A stretch of 12,042 bases of DNA from JAHJSA01 sp038204345 (lineage in GTDB: Bacteria; Actinomycetota; Thermoleophilia; RBG-16-64-13), in assembly GCA_038204345.1 (NCBI GenBank), contig JBBRDB010000064.1:1-12042 (forward strand). The letters run 5' to 3'. This document shows, in pieces, positions 6,405-12,042 of this stretch. The notes beneath the pieces were generated by a model. That model was not told the DNA's origin, did no database searches, and worked only from the letters and a program-made list of their open reading frames with translations. How positions within the stretch are numbered: the first letter of the stretch is position 1; the number at the start of each line of letters is the position of its first letter. The translations under genes and the position numbers were made by a program.

Positions 6405-6490
6405 GGCTGCTCGCCGACGAAGGCGTCGACGTGGCCGTTGTCGAGCGGCTGCGGTCGAACGGGCACGAAGTCGTTGCCGAAGTTGCCGGT
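6401..6490 (+). pseudogene. DUF5615-type PIN-like toxin, truncated after about 30 codons
   Basis: Starts at GTG 6401 in a 4-base overlap with the DUF433 stop. The product MRLLADEGVDVAVVERLRSN then GHEVVAEVAG matches the N-terminal part of DUF5615 (Mut7-C-like PIN) toxins, including the first metal-binding Asp (LLADE). Intact members run to about 110-125 residues and should continue with the D-x-x-V-L-x-x-A and T-x-D-x-D-F segments. Instead the DNA becomes the complement of an internal threonine synthase fragment. The frame happens to stay open to 6976, but that extension is antisense to thrC and to the neighbouring minus-strand gene and is not toxin-like. The toxin must be inactive. Confidence 0.75.
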
Positions 6491-6735
6491 GGGCACGCAC
6501 ACGTCGAGCGGAGACCCCGGTGCGAGGGCCCCGGCGGCCGCCATGTCGGCGTAGGCGCTCACGTAGTAGACAATCTGCGGCAGCAGCCGTCCCCAATTGA
6601 TCGAATTCGCGGAGGAGAGCTCGGTGCGGTGCCGGCCGCGGAGCTCGGTGTTGAAGCCGGGGTCGGCGAAGGCGGCCTTGACCGCGTTCTGACAGTCGTC
6701 GAAGTTGCCTTCCACACCGAAGACGGCCTTCCGGG
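6473..6735 (-). pseudogene. thrC: Internal fragment of threonine synthase
   Basis: Minus-strand translation gives consecutive threonine synthase motifs: VFGVEGNFDDCQNAVKAAFA, then LSSANSINWGRLLPQIVYYV, then DVCVPTGNFGN, which contains the phosphate-binding segment of the PLP site. This corresponds to roughly the middle third of a long-type ThrC. Homology starts abruptly near 6735 (before it, SAFRHGRSRK is not ThrC-like) and ends abruptly after NFGN near 6473, where the DUF5615 toxin sequence takes over in the opposite direction. There is no start and no continuation, so it cannot make an enzyme. It shares strand with the N- and C-terminal thrC parts at the window edges but overlaps neither in residue range. 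It is a recombination scar. Confidence 0.85.
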
Positions 6736-6764
6736 AGCGCCCGTGCCGGAATGCGCTCAACTGA

Positions 6765-7229
6765 CTAGCGATATCTTCGTATGCCCGAAAGGCGCCAGGA
6801 ACCCTTCTCGAACCTCAAGTCAAGCAGGAATGCCTTGCTCAGAGTCGTGGGTTCTCCGCCGCCGCTCGTTGCGGGAACCTCTACAAACAAGGCGCCGAAG
6901 GACCCGTCGCCGTCGGACCTCTGGGAGCCCTGACTCACGTGGTAGCTCCCGCCGCCGCGTTCGATCTCCCTCCTGATATCAGTCAACCCGGAATATCCGG
7001 GCGGGCCAACGTACCGGTAGGCTGCTTCGAAATCCCCCGCTTGGAGCAGGTCTGCAAGCCGGCGGAGATAGTCCCGTTGCCGGTTGTGGGTGAGGGTCTG
7101 GAAGATCGGATCATGGCTGATGCCCGCTCCGATCAGATCGTCCGCCAGGAAGCTACCAACCAGGCCGAGTGCCAGCGCCAAGCAGGCGATGGCGATAAGA
7201 TGCCGTTGCCATGGGATCGAACGGCTCAT
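6765..7229 (-). CDS. Membrane-anchored small extracytoplasmic protein, last gene of the ABC operon
   Basis: A 154-residue protein with a basic N-terminus and one hydrophobic segment (about 10-27, LIAIACLALALGLVGSFLA), so it is a signal anchor or uncleaved signal peptide. There is no lipobox Cys. The rest is an alpha+beta domain: a helix with NRQRDYLRRLADLLQAGDFE (about 49-68), then AAYRYVGPPGYSGLTDIRRE and a C-terminal beta part ending KGSWRLSGIRRYR. This layout resembles NTF2-like/DUF4878-type domains, but I do not recognise the family. The ATG at 7227-7229 is chosen because it overlaps the upstream permease stop as ATGA; longer in-frame starts would run deep into that gene. As the last gene of the unit it may be an accessory or immunity component of the transporter (inference). 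It stops about 30 nt from the thrC scar. Confidence 0.7.
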   Translation of the reverse strand: MSRSIPWQRHLIAIACLALALGLVGSFLADDLIGAGISHDPIFQTLTHNRQRDYLRRLADLLQAGDFEAAYRYVGPPGYSGLTDIRREIERGGGSYHVSQGSQRSDGDGSFGALFVEVPATSGGGEPTTLSKAFLLDLRFEKGSWRLSGIRRYR

Positions 7230-8020
7230 GCAGCCGAGCCCCATCCGTGCACTCGGCGGGCGGCGCACACCGCGAGGATCGTGAGCCAGGCGAGAGAAAG
7301 GGCCAGGGCGCTCGCTGGCTCCATCGAGGTCGAGGAGAATCCGGGCCACGCCTCACCCGTGGCCAGAGCGATTGCACTTCCGAAAGGAACAAGTCTTGTG
7401 AGGTACACAAAGAGCGGAGACAATTGAGCCAACAGAACGCCGAGGATGTAGGTGGTGACGAATCCGAGCCAGACAGCCACCGCCCAGAAACGCGAGCGGA
7501 GGATAGCGGCGGTACACGCCGAAGCAACGACCGTGAAGGGCAGGACCAGCACTACCTCGCCAAGAGCCTTCCACAGGAAGCCCACCTGCCCGTCAAAGGC
7601 CTCCCCGAACAACACGCCCCCCCTGAACAGGAGATCGTACAGACCGACGAACCCTCCACCGATGAGGGTCAGGAACGAGAGGGCCACCACCAGGTCGACC
7701 GCGATCACGAGCTTGCAGATGAAAAAGCCCGCCGCCGGGACGTTCGATAACCATAGATCCTGTTTGGTCCCCAGGTCGTCATCTTCACCGCCAACTGCTG
7801 CACCGAGCAGGATCGCCGGGATGATCCCCAAGTGGACTCCCATGATGAAGGTTTGCATGGTCGTTCCAACCAACGGCCGGGCCGTAACATAGCCGGCGCC
7901 GTCGTCCATCATGAGGGCAAAGACGAGCCCGCTGAGCAGGAACCAGGCCGCGCCGATCAGGGTGGTTGGCCTGTGAAGTCCAGCTCGTGCCTCGGCGGGA
8001 AGCAGGAAGACCCAGCTCAC
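7226..8020 (-). CDS. ABC-2 type permease, second of a pair
   Basis: A 264-residue integral membrane protein with about six helices: roughly 20-37, 56-76, 97-123, 152-175, 180-200 and 237-254. Between helices 2 and 3 is an acidic loop with EDDDLGTKQDLWLSN (79-93), the D/E-x-x-x-GT-type cytoplasmic segment usual in ABC-2 permeases, which couples to the ATPase. The GTG at 8018-8020 is chosen because it overlaps the preceding permease stop as GTGA; upstream in-frame sequence is Arg/Pro-rich and lies inside that gene. It pairs with the product of 8017-8826, with which it shares size and topology, and the ATPase of 8823-9611 to form a transporter like the LanFEG or BcrAB sets used for peptide export or self-protection. 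The substrate is not known. Confidence 0.8.
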   Translation of the reverse strand: MSWVFLLPAEARAGLHRPTTLIGAAWFLLSGLVFALMMDDGAGYVTARPLVGTTMQTFIMGVHLGIIPAILLGAAVGGEDDDLGTKQDLWLSNVPAAGFFICKLVIAVDLVVALSFLTLIGGGFVGLYDLLFRGGVLFGEAFDGQVGFLWKALGEVVLVLPFTVVASACTAAILRSRFWAVAVWLGFVTTYILGVLLAQLSPLFVYLTRLVPFGSAIALATGEAWPGFSSTSMEPASALALSLAWLTILAVCAARRVHGWGSAA

Positions 8021-8826
8021 GAGCCTCGGCCCCCTCCTACATCCCTGCGTCGCGAAGAGACGCAGACGGCAAGGAGCAGGATGGCCATCCAAGCGGCGGT
8101 GAGGGCGGTAGAGAGAGGCAGGCTCGGCACAGGCGCCACAACGAGGCCTGGGTAGTATCCGCCGAGGAGCATGGCCGTCAATGAACCCCACGGGGAGTAG
8201 CGGTAGAGAGCGACGAGTATCGGAGCCCTCGATGCCCAGCGTACGGTGAAGATGTAGAAAAGGAGCGTCCCGTCGGCCAGAAGCGCCGCCTTGTAGGTGG
8301 ATCGGAGTAGGACGGCTGCCGACCAGCCTGCGATACTACTGAATGGCAGGCCGAGGAGAATGGCTAGGGCGAGGCGTGTGGCCATCCCCACCGAGACGAA
8401 GCGTGCGTCTCCCCGCCACAGGCCTTCCCCCATGGCTCCCACCGTCGCCACAATCGCACCGGCTGCCAGGCCGACCAGGGTCAGGGTGAGGAAGACGCCG
8501 AGAACGCTACCCAATGCCTTCAGTTGAAAACCGAGTACTCCTTGCCCGGCCAAGTGAATCTCCTTCGCGGTCTCCAGATCCCAATCCAGGCCGCCCACCC
8601 TCGCACCCACGATCGGCCCAACGGCGATTGCGAGGCTCACGACGCCCACCCCGCCAAGCCACACTCCATAGCAGAGGCCATAGATGGTACTTTCGCTAAG
8701 AAGCGACGTGAAGGCGGCGCCGCCTCCCAGAAAGGCAAAAGCGTAGAAAGCGACCACGAGCAGGCGCCCGGGTACGTACTGTCCGACGGTCTGAAAGGCG
8801 TGGTTCGGCAGGCCGAGGACGTTCAC
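8017..8826 (-). CDS. ABC-2 type permease, first of a pair
   Basis: A 269-residue integral membrane protein with about six helices: roughly 21-43, 52-74, 95-130, 145-174, 182-195 and 236-256. The cytoplasmic loop after helix 2 reads LDWDLETAKEIHLAGQG (80-96), parallel to the acidic loop of the partner permease, so the two are likely old duplicates that form a heterodimer. The GTG at 8824-8826 overlaps the ATPase stop as GTGA. The C-terminus is charged and Gly-rich. ABC-2 permeases of this size usually export or expel amphipathic compounds and peptides from the membrane. No substrate specificity can be read from the sequence. Confidence 0.8.
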   Translation of the reverse strand: MNVLGLPNHAFQTVGQYVPGRLLVVAFYAFAFLGGGAAFTSLLSESTIYGLCYGVWLGGVGVVSLAIAVGPIVGARVGGLDWDLETAKEIHLAGQGVLGFQLKALGSVLGVFLTLTLVGLAAGAIVATVGAMGEGLWRGDARFVSVGMATRLALAILLGLPFSSIAGWSAAVLLRSTYKAALLADGTLLFYIFTVRWASRAPILVALYRYSPWGSLTAMLLGGYYPGLVVAPVPSLPLSTALTAAWMAILLLAVCVSSRRRDVGGGRGS

Positions 8827-9611
8827 CGCGTGGGGCCTTCGGCGCCGGCGACAACGGCATCGGCGAGGCCGAAGTACAACTCCTCCAGAGAAGAGAAGCT
8901 CGCAAGGAAACCCTCCACCGCGCCCTGCGCCACGATCTTACCCGAACTCAGCACGACAACCGTCTGGCAGGTCCTCTGAACTTCGGCCAACACGTGGCTC
9001 GTGATGACAACCGTCGCCCCCCTCTCTCGAAGGGAGGTCAGCAGGCTGCGCAACCAGGCTATTCCTTCGGGGTCCAAGCCGTTGGATGGCTCATCGAGCA
9101 GGACCAGCGAGGGGTCGGAGAGAAGGACCCTCGCGATTCCGAGTCGTTGCCTCATCCCCTGGGAGTAGACTTTCACCTTGTCGCCGGCCCGATCCTCGAG
9201 CCCGACGGTGGCGAGGAGATCATCCACCCGAGAGAACCGCTCGCTACGACCACCCGCCGCGAGCAGGAGATTATCCCGCCCGGACAGCCAGGGGTAGAAG
9301 CGCGGTTCCTCAATCAGGGCGCCCACGTCCTCGGGCATCCTTCCTGGAGGGGCGGCCACGCCCCGAATGCGAACGAACCCTCCGCTGGGGCGAAGGAGCC
9401 CCGTGATCACCTTGAGGAGAGAGGTCTTGCCCGCGCCGTTGGACCCGAGGACTCCGCACACCTCACCCGGTCCGAGGATAGCCAGGTTCACATCCTGAAT
9501 TATCCGACGCCCGCCGCGAACAAGCGAGATGGATTCCAGTTCGAGAACGGGCGGTCGGGCCGACTCCTCACCACTGGGTGCCGCGCCCACCGGTGCGTCA
9601 TTCCGCTTCAT
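8823..9611 (-). CDS. ABC transporter ATPase, BcrA/LanF-like
   Basis: A 262-residue nucleotide-binding protein. Walker A GSNGAGKT at 56-63, signature YSQGMRQRL at 149-157, Walker B LVLLDE at 169-174, D-loop SNGLDP at 176-181 and the switch His at 206 (ITSHV) are all present, so it should hydrolyse ATP. The Q-loop region reads EDVGALIEEPRFYPWLSGRD (95-112), without the usual Gln but as in BcrA/LanF-type ATPases that power peptide or bacitracin self-protection exporters. The first 20 residues are a low-complexity extension. The ATG at 9609-9611 overlaps the propeller stop as ATGA, giving tight coupling. It drives the two ABC-2 permeases encoded next. Assignment is firm at family level. Confidence 0.92.
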   Translation of the reverse strand: MKRNDAPVGAAPSGEESARPPVLELESISLVRGGRRIIQDVNLAILGPGEVCGVLGSNGAGKTSLLKVITGLLRPSGGFVRIRGVAAPPGRMPEDVGALIEEPRFYPWLSGRDNLLLAAGGRSERFSRVDDLLATVGLEDRAGDKVKVYSQGMRQRLGIARVLLSDPSLVLLDEPSNGLDPEGIAWLRSLLTSLRERGATVVITSHVLAEVQRTCQTVVVLSSGKIVAQGAVEGFLASFSSLEELYFGLADAVVAGAEGPTR

Positions 9612-10756
9612 CGTTCAACACCGATTCGAAGTATCGTGACGGCGCCGTCCTGATGCGCAATGAACAGATACCCCGTGTCGATGAACCCTACGTCATCCGC
9701 GGATTCCACGGGGAGCCGTCTTTCTCCACCATCGGAAAGGTCGACGACCACCACTCCCTTCCTTCCCGGTTCGAGATAAGCCAGGAACCGCAGATTCGGA
9801 TCGGAGGCAACCCTCTGCTCGGCGTCGAATTGGCGGCTCCATTCTATTTCGTTCGACTCCAGGCCCACCACCCACACGCCGGTGCACGGAACGTTTGCCT
9901 CCACTCGGAAATCGAGCAAGAGGACCCGGGAACCTCCGAAATACGCCTGCGCAACGTATCCGACCGGCAGCCTCCGGCCCTCCCCCTCTCCGAACAGGAC
10001 GACGGCGGGATACTCGGGGCCGAGAACCGCCTGTTTCCCATCCGGGGAAAGGGCGACATAGAGGGCTGAAGTGGACATTTGGGCAGCAAGCTGCCAGCCT
10101 TGCCCGGGGCTCCTCTTGAACCAACTGAGGAGATTCCCGTCCACGCCCCTGGAGATGACGGCGAGCGCGCGCCCGTTGGCCGAAACGCTCACCCCCTCCA
10201 GCTCTCCGCCCCCCGGTATGAGCGTCTCCTCGGGGTGGTTTCCATCGTGCGTGATGATCTTCGAGGATGCAGATCCCGCCTCGCCGTGCACCGTTTCGGC
10301 ATAGACAACCTCGCGGGAGTTCGCGTACAGCAGCCTCGCCGGGCCCTCCAATCGCGACAGCTCTTGCTCATGGCCGTCCCGCCCGACCCGCCATACCGTC
10401 GCTGCGCCGTCTTCACCACCTTCGTCAGCAGCGCTGCGCTTCAACACGACGGCTTCCGGCAGGTCCGCTGAGATCACATCTTCGACTCCGCCGGCGTCCC
10501 ACAGCATAGAACCATCGGCAGCATAGCCTCTCACCCGGGCACCGACGGATGTACCCTGACTCTGGTCCCAGAAGAAGACCATGGCACCTTCCGGCCCGCT
10601 CGAGAACACGAGCCGGAGAGGAGCCGTGTCGGTGGCCTTCTGCCGGGCAGCCACAGAGGCGTGCTCGACGAACCGAAAAGAGATTGTGACAAGGGCTCCA
10701 GCACCCACAAGAGCGGTGAAGACGACGAGAGCGACGGCTAGAGCCCTGGGGCGCAT
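9608..10756 (-). CDS. Membrane-anchored extracytoplasmic beta-propeller protein
   Basis: A 382-residue protein. Residues 5-27 (ALAVALVVFTALVGAGALVT) form one N-terminal hydrophobic anchor after a short basic start, so the rest should face outward. The body is made of repeated beta-rich units with D-G turns typical of propellers: YAADGSMLWDAGG (about 78-90), WRVGRDGHEQELSRLE, VSVSANGRALAVISRGVDGN, LYVALSPDGKQAVL and a last unit ending AHQDGAVTILRI. This resembles TolB/WD40- or YVTN-type seven-blade folds; no enzyme motif is seen. The ATG at 10754-10756 lies one nt after the stop of the secreted-protein gene, and its own stop overlaps the ATPase start. It may capture or present the secreted protein to the ABC transporter (inference). 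Fold likely, partner unknown. Confidence 0.75.
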   Translation of the reverse strand: MRPRALAVALVVFTALVGAGALVTISFRFVEHASVAARQKATDTAPLRLVFSSGPEGAMVFFWDQSQGTSVGARVRGYAADGSMLWDAGGVEDVISADLPEAVVLKRSAADEGGEDGAATVWRVGRDGHEQELSRLEGPARLLYANSREVVYAETVHGEAGSASSKIITHDGNHPEETLIPGGGELEGVSVSANGRALAVISRGVDGNLLSWFKRSPGQGWQLAAQMSTSALYVALSPDGKQAVLGPEYPAVVLFGEGEGRRLPVGYVAQAYFGGSRVLLLDFRVEANVPCTGVWVVGLESNEIEWSRQFDAEQRVASDPNLRFLAYLEPGRKGVVVVDLSDGGERRLPVESADDVGFIDTGYLFIAHQDGAVTILRIGVER

Positions 10757-10757
10757 C

Positions 10758-11204
10758 TCAGAAGGTAGCGATCCAACCCTCCGCGCTAGGATCTGGCCAG
10801 TTGTTCACGTCGGCTGTCAGCTTCCACCAGCTCTTTGTTGCGTTCTTGTACGTGGTCCTGGAGACGTCGGTCATGAAGAGAGCCGCCCCTCCAACAACGT
10901 CACCTCTTGAATGCTGCCACACAACGGAGCCTTGATTGTACAGGTTGATATACACATCATTCGAAGCTCTTGTGTTACCCGCTACTCTGTACTGCATCGT
11001 CGTGTTCCGCCACTGCGTCGCACTATAACTGTAGTAGTTTTGGTACCCGTACAGAGTACCTCCACCGCCCGCATTCTGCGCGGTAATCTGTATTGTACGT
11101 TGGTAGCCGAGAGCAACTCCGCTCAACAACAAGGCTCCCAACACCCCCAAAGCAATGACGTAGAGCAAACGGTGCCTCACCTTGTCCTCCCTTCGGGTTC
11201 CCAT
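10758..11204 (-). CDS. Small secreted Cys-free, aromatic- and Asn-rich protein, first gene of the ABC operon
   Basis: A 148-residue protein with a Sec signal peptide: basic n-region, hydrophobic core LLYVIALGVLGALLLSGVAL (13-32) and probable cleavage after ALG at 33. The mature part, about 115 residues, has no Cys, about ten Tyr, six Trp and many Asn, Ser and Thr, with alternating polar/hydrophobic stretches (GTLYGYQNYYSYSATQW, VYINLYNQGSVVW) that suggest a beta-sandwich or surface polymer. There is no double-Gly leader and no recognised family. Two starts are possible: ATG 11204 (AAGGA close upstream) or GTG 11180 (GGAGG 5 nt upstream, giving a more usual signal length). The ATG is listed without strong preference. 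As the first gene before a propeller and an ABC exporter it may be the effector, for example bacteriocin-like, or a sensor or ligand protein. That role is inferred. Confidence 0.7.
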   Translation of the reverse strand: MGTRREDKVRHRLLYVIALGVLGALLLSGVALGYQRTIQITAQNAGGGGTLYGYQNYYSYSATQWRNTTMQYRVAGNTRASNDVYINLYNQGSVVWQHSRGDVVGGAALFMTDVSRTTYKNATKSWWKLTADVNNWPDPSAEGWIATF

Positions 11205-11289
11205 CCTTTCCTTCCCACTTCGCCGCCATCCGCAGCATGATCAATGGCACCCCTCTCTCTGCCCCTGACATCGGCGGTTGACTTGAATC

Positions 11290-11325
11290 CGTATATCACG
11301 ATTCATCTGCATTAGCAAGATGAAT
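11290..11325 (-). promoter_or_regulatory. Candidate promoter and palindrome of the six-gene operon
   Basis: On the minus strand a -35-like TTGCTA (11313-11318) and -10-like TATACG (11290-11295) are separated by 17 nt and point at the secreted-protein gene, leaving a leader of about 80 nt. A perfect inverted repeat ATTCATCT (11301-11308) / AGATGAAT (11318-11325) spans the spacer and -35, extending inward as TGC/GCA around ATTA. It may be a repressor or activator site. The block lies within the 3' end of the transposase remnant. Moderate certainty for the palindrome, lower for the promoter. Confidence 0.45.
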
Positions 11326-11460
11326 ATCAAAGTATCGCCCGCGGGGAGCCGGCGACGCGAGCAAGGTTCGTAAGCGGCCCAGGTTGTAGGCGGCGCAGGC
11401 GAAGGTGAAGATGGCGGTCACCTTGGGAAGGCCGCGGTGGAGAAGCTTGCGCAGGGGCGC
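11296..11460 (-). pseudogene. IS5/IS1182-like transposase, C-terminal remnant
   Basis: Minus-strand translation from 11460 to the TGA at 11296-11298 gives APLRKLLHRGLPKV then TAIFTFACAAYNLGRLRTLL, followed by a short unique tail. The RGLxKV...FTFACAAYNLxRLRxLL pattern is the standard C-terminal end of DDE transposases of the IS5/IS1182 kind. Only about 54 codons are left in this frame. Upstream the frame is lost, and another frame gives only short similarity (RWGEWKR), so the gene is truncated and decayed. No terminal inverted repeat is evident. The remnant sits between a thrC C-terminal part and the six-gene operon and now contains that operon's predicted promoter. It is unrelated to the IS110 remnant at the left. 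Confidence 0.75.
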
Positions 11461-11517
11461 GGTCGCTTCCACTCACCCCACCGGACGCGTGCCGCCGGGC
11501 CCTCGTGTGGGTGCGGC

Positions 11518-11634
11518 GCGTTCGGGGTTCCGATTGTGTCACCGGTCGTCGCCGGTCTGCGCGACGTGCCGATTCTTCGCGGTGAGTGCGCGGTCCTTCT
11601 GGATAGGCTGGAGGCTGCGATCGAAGCGGACTAA
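11518..11634 (+). other. Unassigned coding-like fragment
   Basis: The plus frame ending at TAA 11632-11634 reads AFGVPIVSPVVAGLRDVPIL then RGECAVLLDRLEAAIEAD, with codon use and amphipathic pattern of a real protein C-terminus. No start or family is recognised, and it begins where the transposase remnant decays. The likely explanation is the tail of a gene whose 5' part was removed by rearrangement; chance is possible. Its stop overlaps the extended stop of the thrC part on the other strand. Confidence 0.25.
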
Positions 11635-12042
11635 CCAGCACCCCGAGCAGATTCGCTTCGCTGACTGCTCAAGCGCCTACCCCCCGCCAGCCACCCCCGC
11701 ACCGCCTCCTCCACGGCGTCGCGCCCGTTCGGGATGACCGTGGCGAAGCGCACGGGCGCGTCCTCCAGGCCGGCCAGGCCGGCAGGGATCTTCTCGTTCG
11801 GGGCCATGCGTAGCACCTCCCGCAGGAGCTCGAACTCCGTGAGGTTGGCCGCGTCGGCGGGTAATGGAGCGCCGTAGGGGGCGCCCCTGAGCGCCCTGTA
11901 CACGTCGGCGCCGAACTTGGCCCAGTGGGCGGTGGAGACCACCAGCACGGGGGCGTCGCTGCGGTGGCGTTCGGCCACGGCCCAGGCCACGGCGGTGTGG
12001 GGGTCGAGGAGGCGGCCGGTGTCGGCGAGGACGCGGCGGATG
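11631..12042 (-). CDS. thrC: Threonine synthase, C-terminal part (enters from the right edge)
   Basis: About 136 codons are visible and the gene continues to the right. The translation starts IRRVLADTGRLLDPHTAVAW, then LVVSTAHWAKFGADVYRAL, a strongly conserved C-terminal block of the long-type threonine synthases, and ends with VIPNGRDAVEEAVRGWLAGG. This is the expected end of the enzyme, but the frame continues for about 20 further residues (RRLSSQRSESARGAG) through a small inverted repeat to TAG 11631-11633. The native stop may thus have been replaced by foreign sequence. It lies on the same strand as the N-terminal part at 1-147, so reading along the minus strand the C-terminal part comes first. 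Two thrC copies or a rearranged locus are required. The family is certain. Confidence 0.9.
   Translation of the reverse strand, partial: IRRVLADTGRLLDPHTAVAWAVAERHRSDAPVLVVSTAHWAKFGADVYRALRGAPYGAPLPADAANLTEFELLREVLRMAPNEKIPAGLAGLEDAPVRFATVIPNGRDAVEEAVRGWLAGGRRLSSQRSESARGAG
11645..11670. repeat. Small inverted repeat at the thrC end
   Basis: GAGCAG (11645-11650) and CTGCTC (11665-11670) flank a 14-nt loop containing TTCGCTTCGCTG. On the minus strand the loop reads TCAGCGAAGCGAAT, reminiscent of the intergenic repeat suspected at 6048-6089. It is read through by the thrC frame and may act as a terminator-like stem or be a dispersed repeat. Confidence 0.35.

Noticed and set aside
5309..6596. 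Two long minus-strand open frames (about 330-355 codons)
   Set aside because: They are complementary to the membrane protein and the DUF433 gene, are rich in Arg/Ser/Pro, and show no family motif; they are open only because of high GC.
6401..6976. Full 191-codon open frame from the toxin start as a real fusion protein
   Set aside because: Only the first 30 codons are toxin-like; the rest is antisense to the thrC fragment and to the last gene of the minus-strand operon.
6765..7229. Lipoprotein
   Set aside because: The hydrophobic N-terminus has no lipobox Cys at a usable position.
7211..9653. Plus-strand open frames across the ABC operon
   Set aside because: The minus strand carries clear ATPase motifs, membrane helices and 4-base gene overlaps; the plus frames are low-complexity shadows.
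10758..11204. Lactococcin-972-type bacteriocin
   Set aside because: Size, Cys-free composition and a nearby ABC set are suggestive, but I could not align its characteristic residues, and the partner genes differ from the usual permease set.
1..12042. CRISPR array, tRNA, rRNA or phage structural genes
   Set aside because: No regularly spaced repeats, tRNA-like cloverleaf or rRNA signature was seen, and no phage head or tail motif in any frame.

Overview
The window is 12,042 bases of high-GC DNA with GTG starts, clear Shine-Dalgarno sites, many 4-base stop/start overlaps and one promoter placed for a leaderless transcript. This suggests a high-GC bacterium, perhaps an Actinomycetota lineage known mostly from metagenomes. 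That placement is an inference with low certainty. The content is typical of an accessory island: three toxin-antitoxin-like loci (two broken), remnants of two unrelated insertion sequences, three separate pieces of threonine synthase (thrC), and one intact six-gene transport operon.

Left part (1-2208). The first 49 codons of thrC leave the window on the left, minus strand. After a gene-free stretch comes a truncated DUF4258-like toxin gene that runs into a 5'-truncated, frameshifted IS110-family transposase. Directly after the transposase stop lies a 179-bp segment bounded by near-perfect 22-23 bp inverted repeats and holding two small hairpins. A degraded small ORF follows, then an intact vapBC pair with a well-formed promoter and a palindromic operator over the start codon.

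Middle part (2344-6760, mostly plus strand). A stand-alone SWIM zinc-finger protein is followed by a shikimate-kinase-like P-loop protein without the substrate-binding Gly triplet, a DUF1841-like protein, a four-helix membrane protein, and a DUF433 antitoxin. The antitoxin's DUF5615-type toxin partner is cut after about 30 codons, exactly where an internal piece of thrC (minus strand) begins.

Right part (6765-11204, minus strand). Six tightly coupled genes run leftward: a small secreted Cys-free aromatic/Asn-rich protein, a membrane-anchored beta-propeller, a BcrA/LanF-type ABC ATPase, two ABC-2 permeases, and a membrane-anchored small protein. Five of the six genes have a start that touches or overlaps the preceding stop, so they are probably made as one unit. 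The best reading is an envelope-associated export or self-protection system for the secreted protein, possibly bacteriocin-like. I do not recognise the set as a described system. Its predicted promoter and a palindrome lie in the 3' end of an IS5-like transposase remnant, and its last gene abuts the internal thrC fragment, so the operon is bounded by recombination scars on both sides.

Right edge (11296-12042). The transposase remnant, an unexplained coding-like fragment, a small inverted repeat and the C-terminal part of a thrC gene (minus strand) close the window. The thrC pieces all point the same way but are in permuted order (C-terminal, internal, N-terminal along the minus strand). This means duplication and rearrangement around thrC rather than a simple insertion into one gene.
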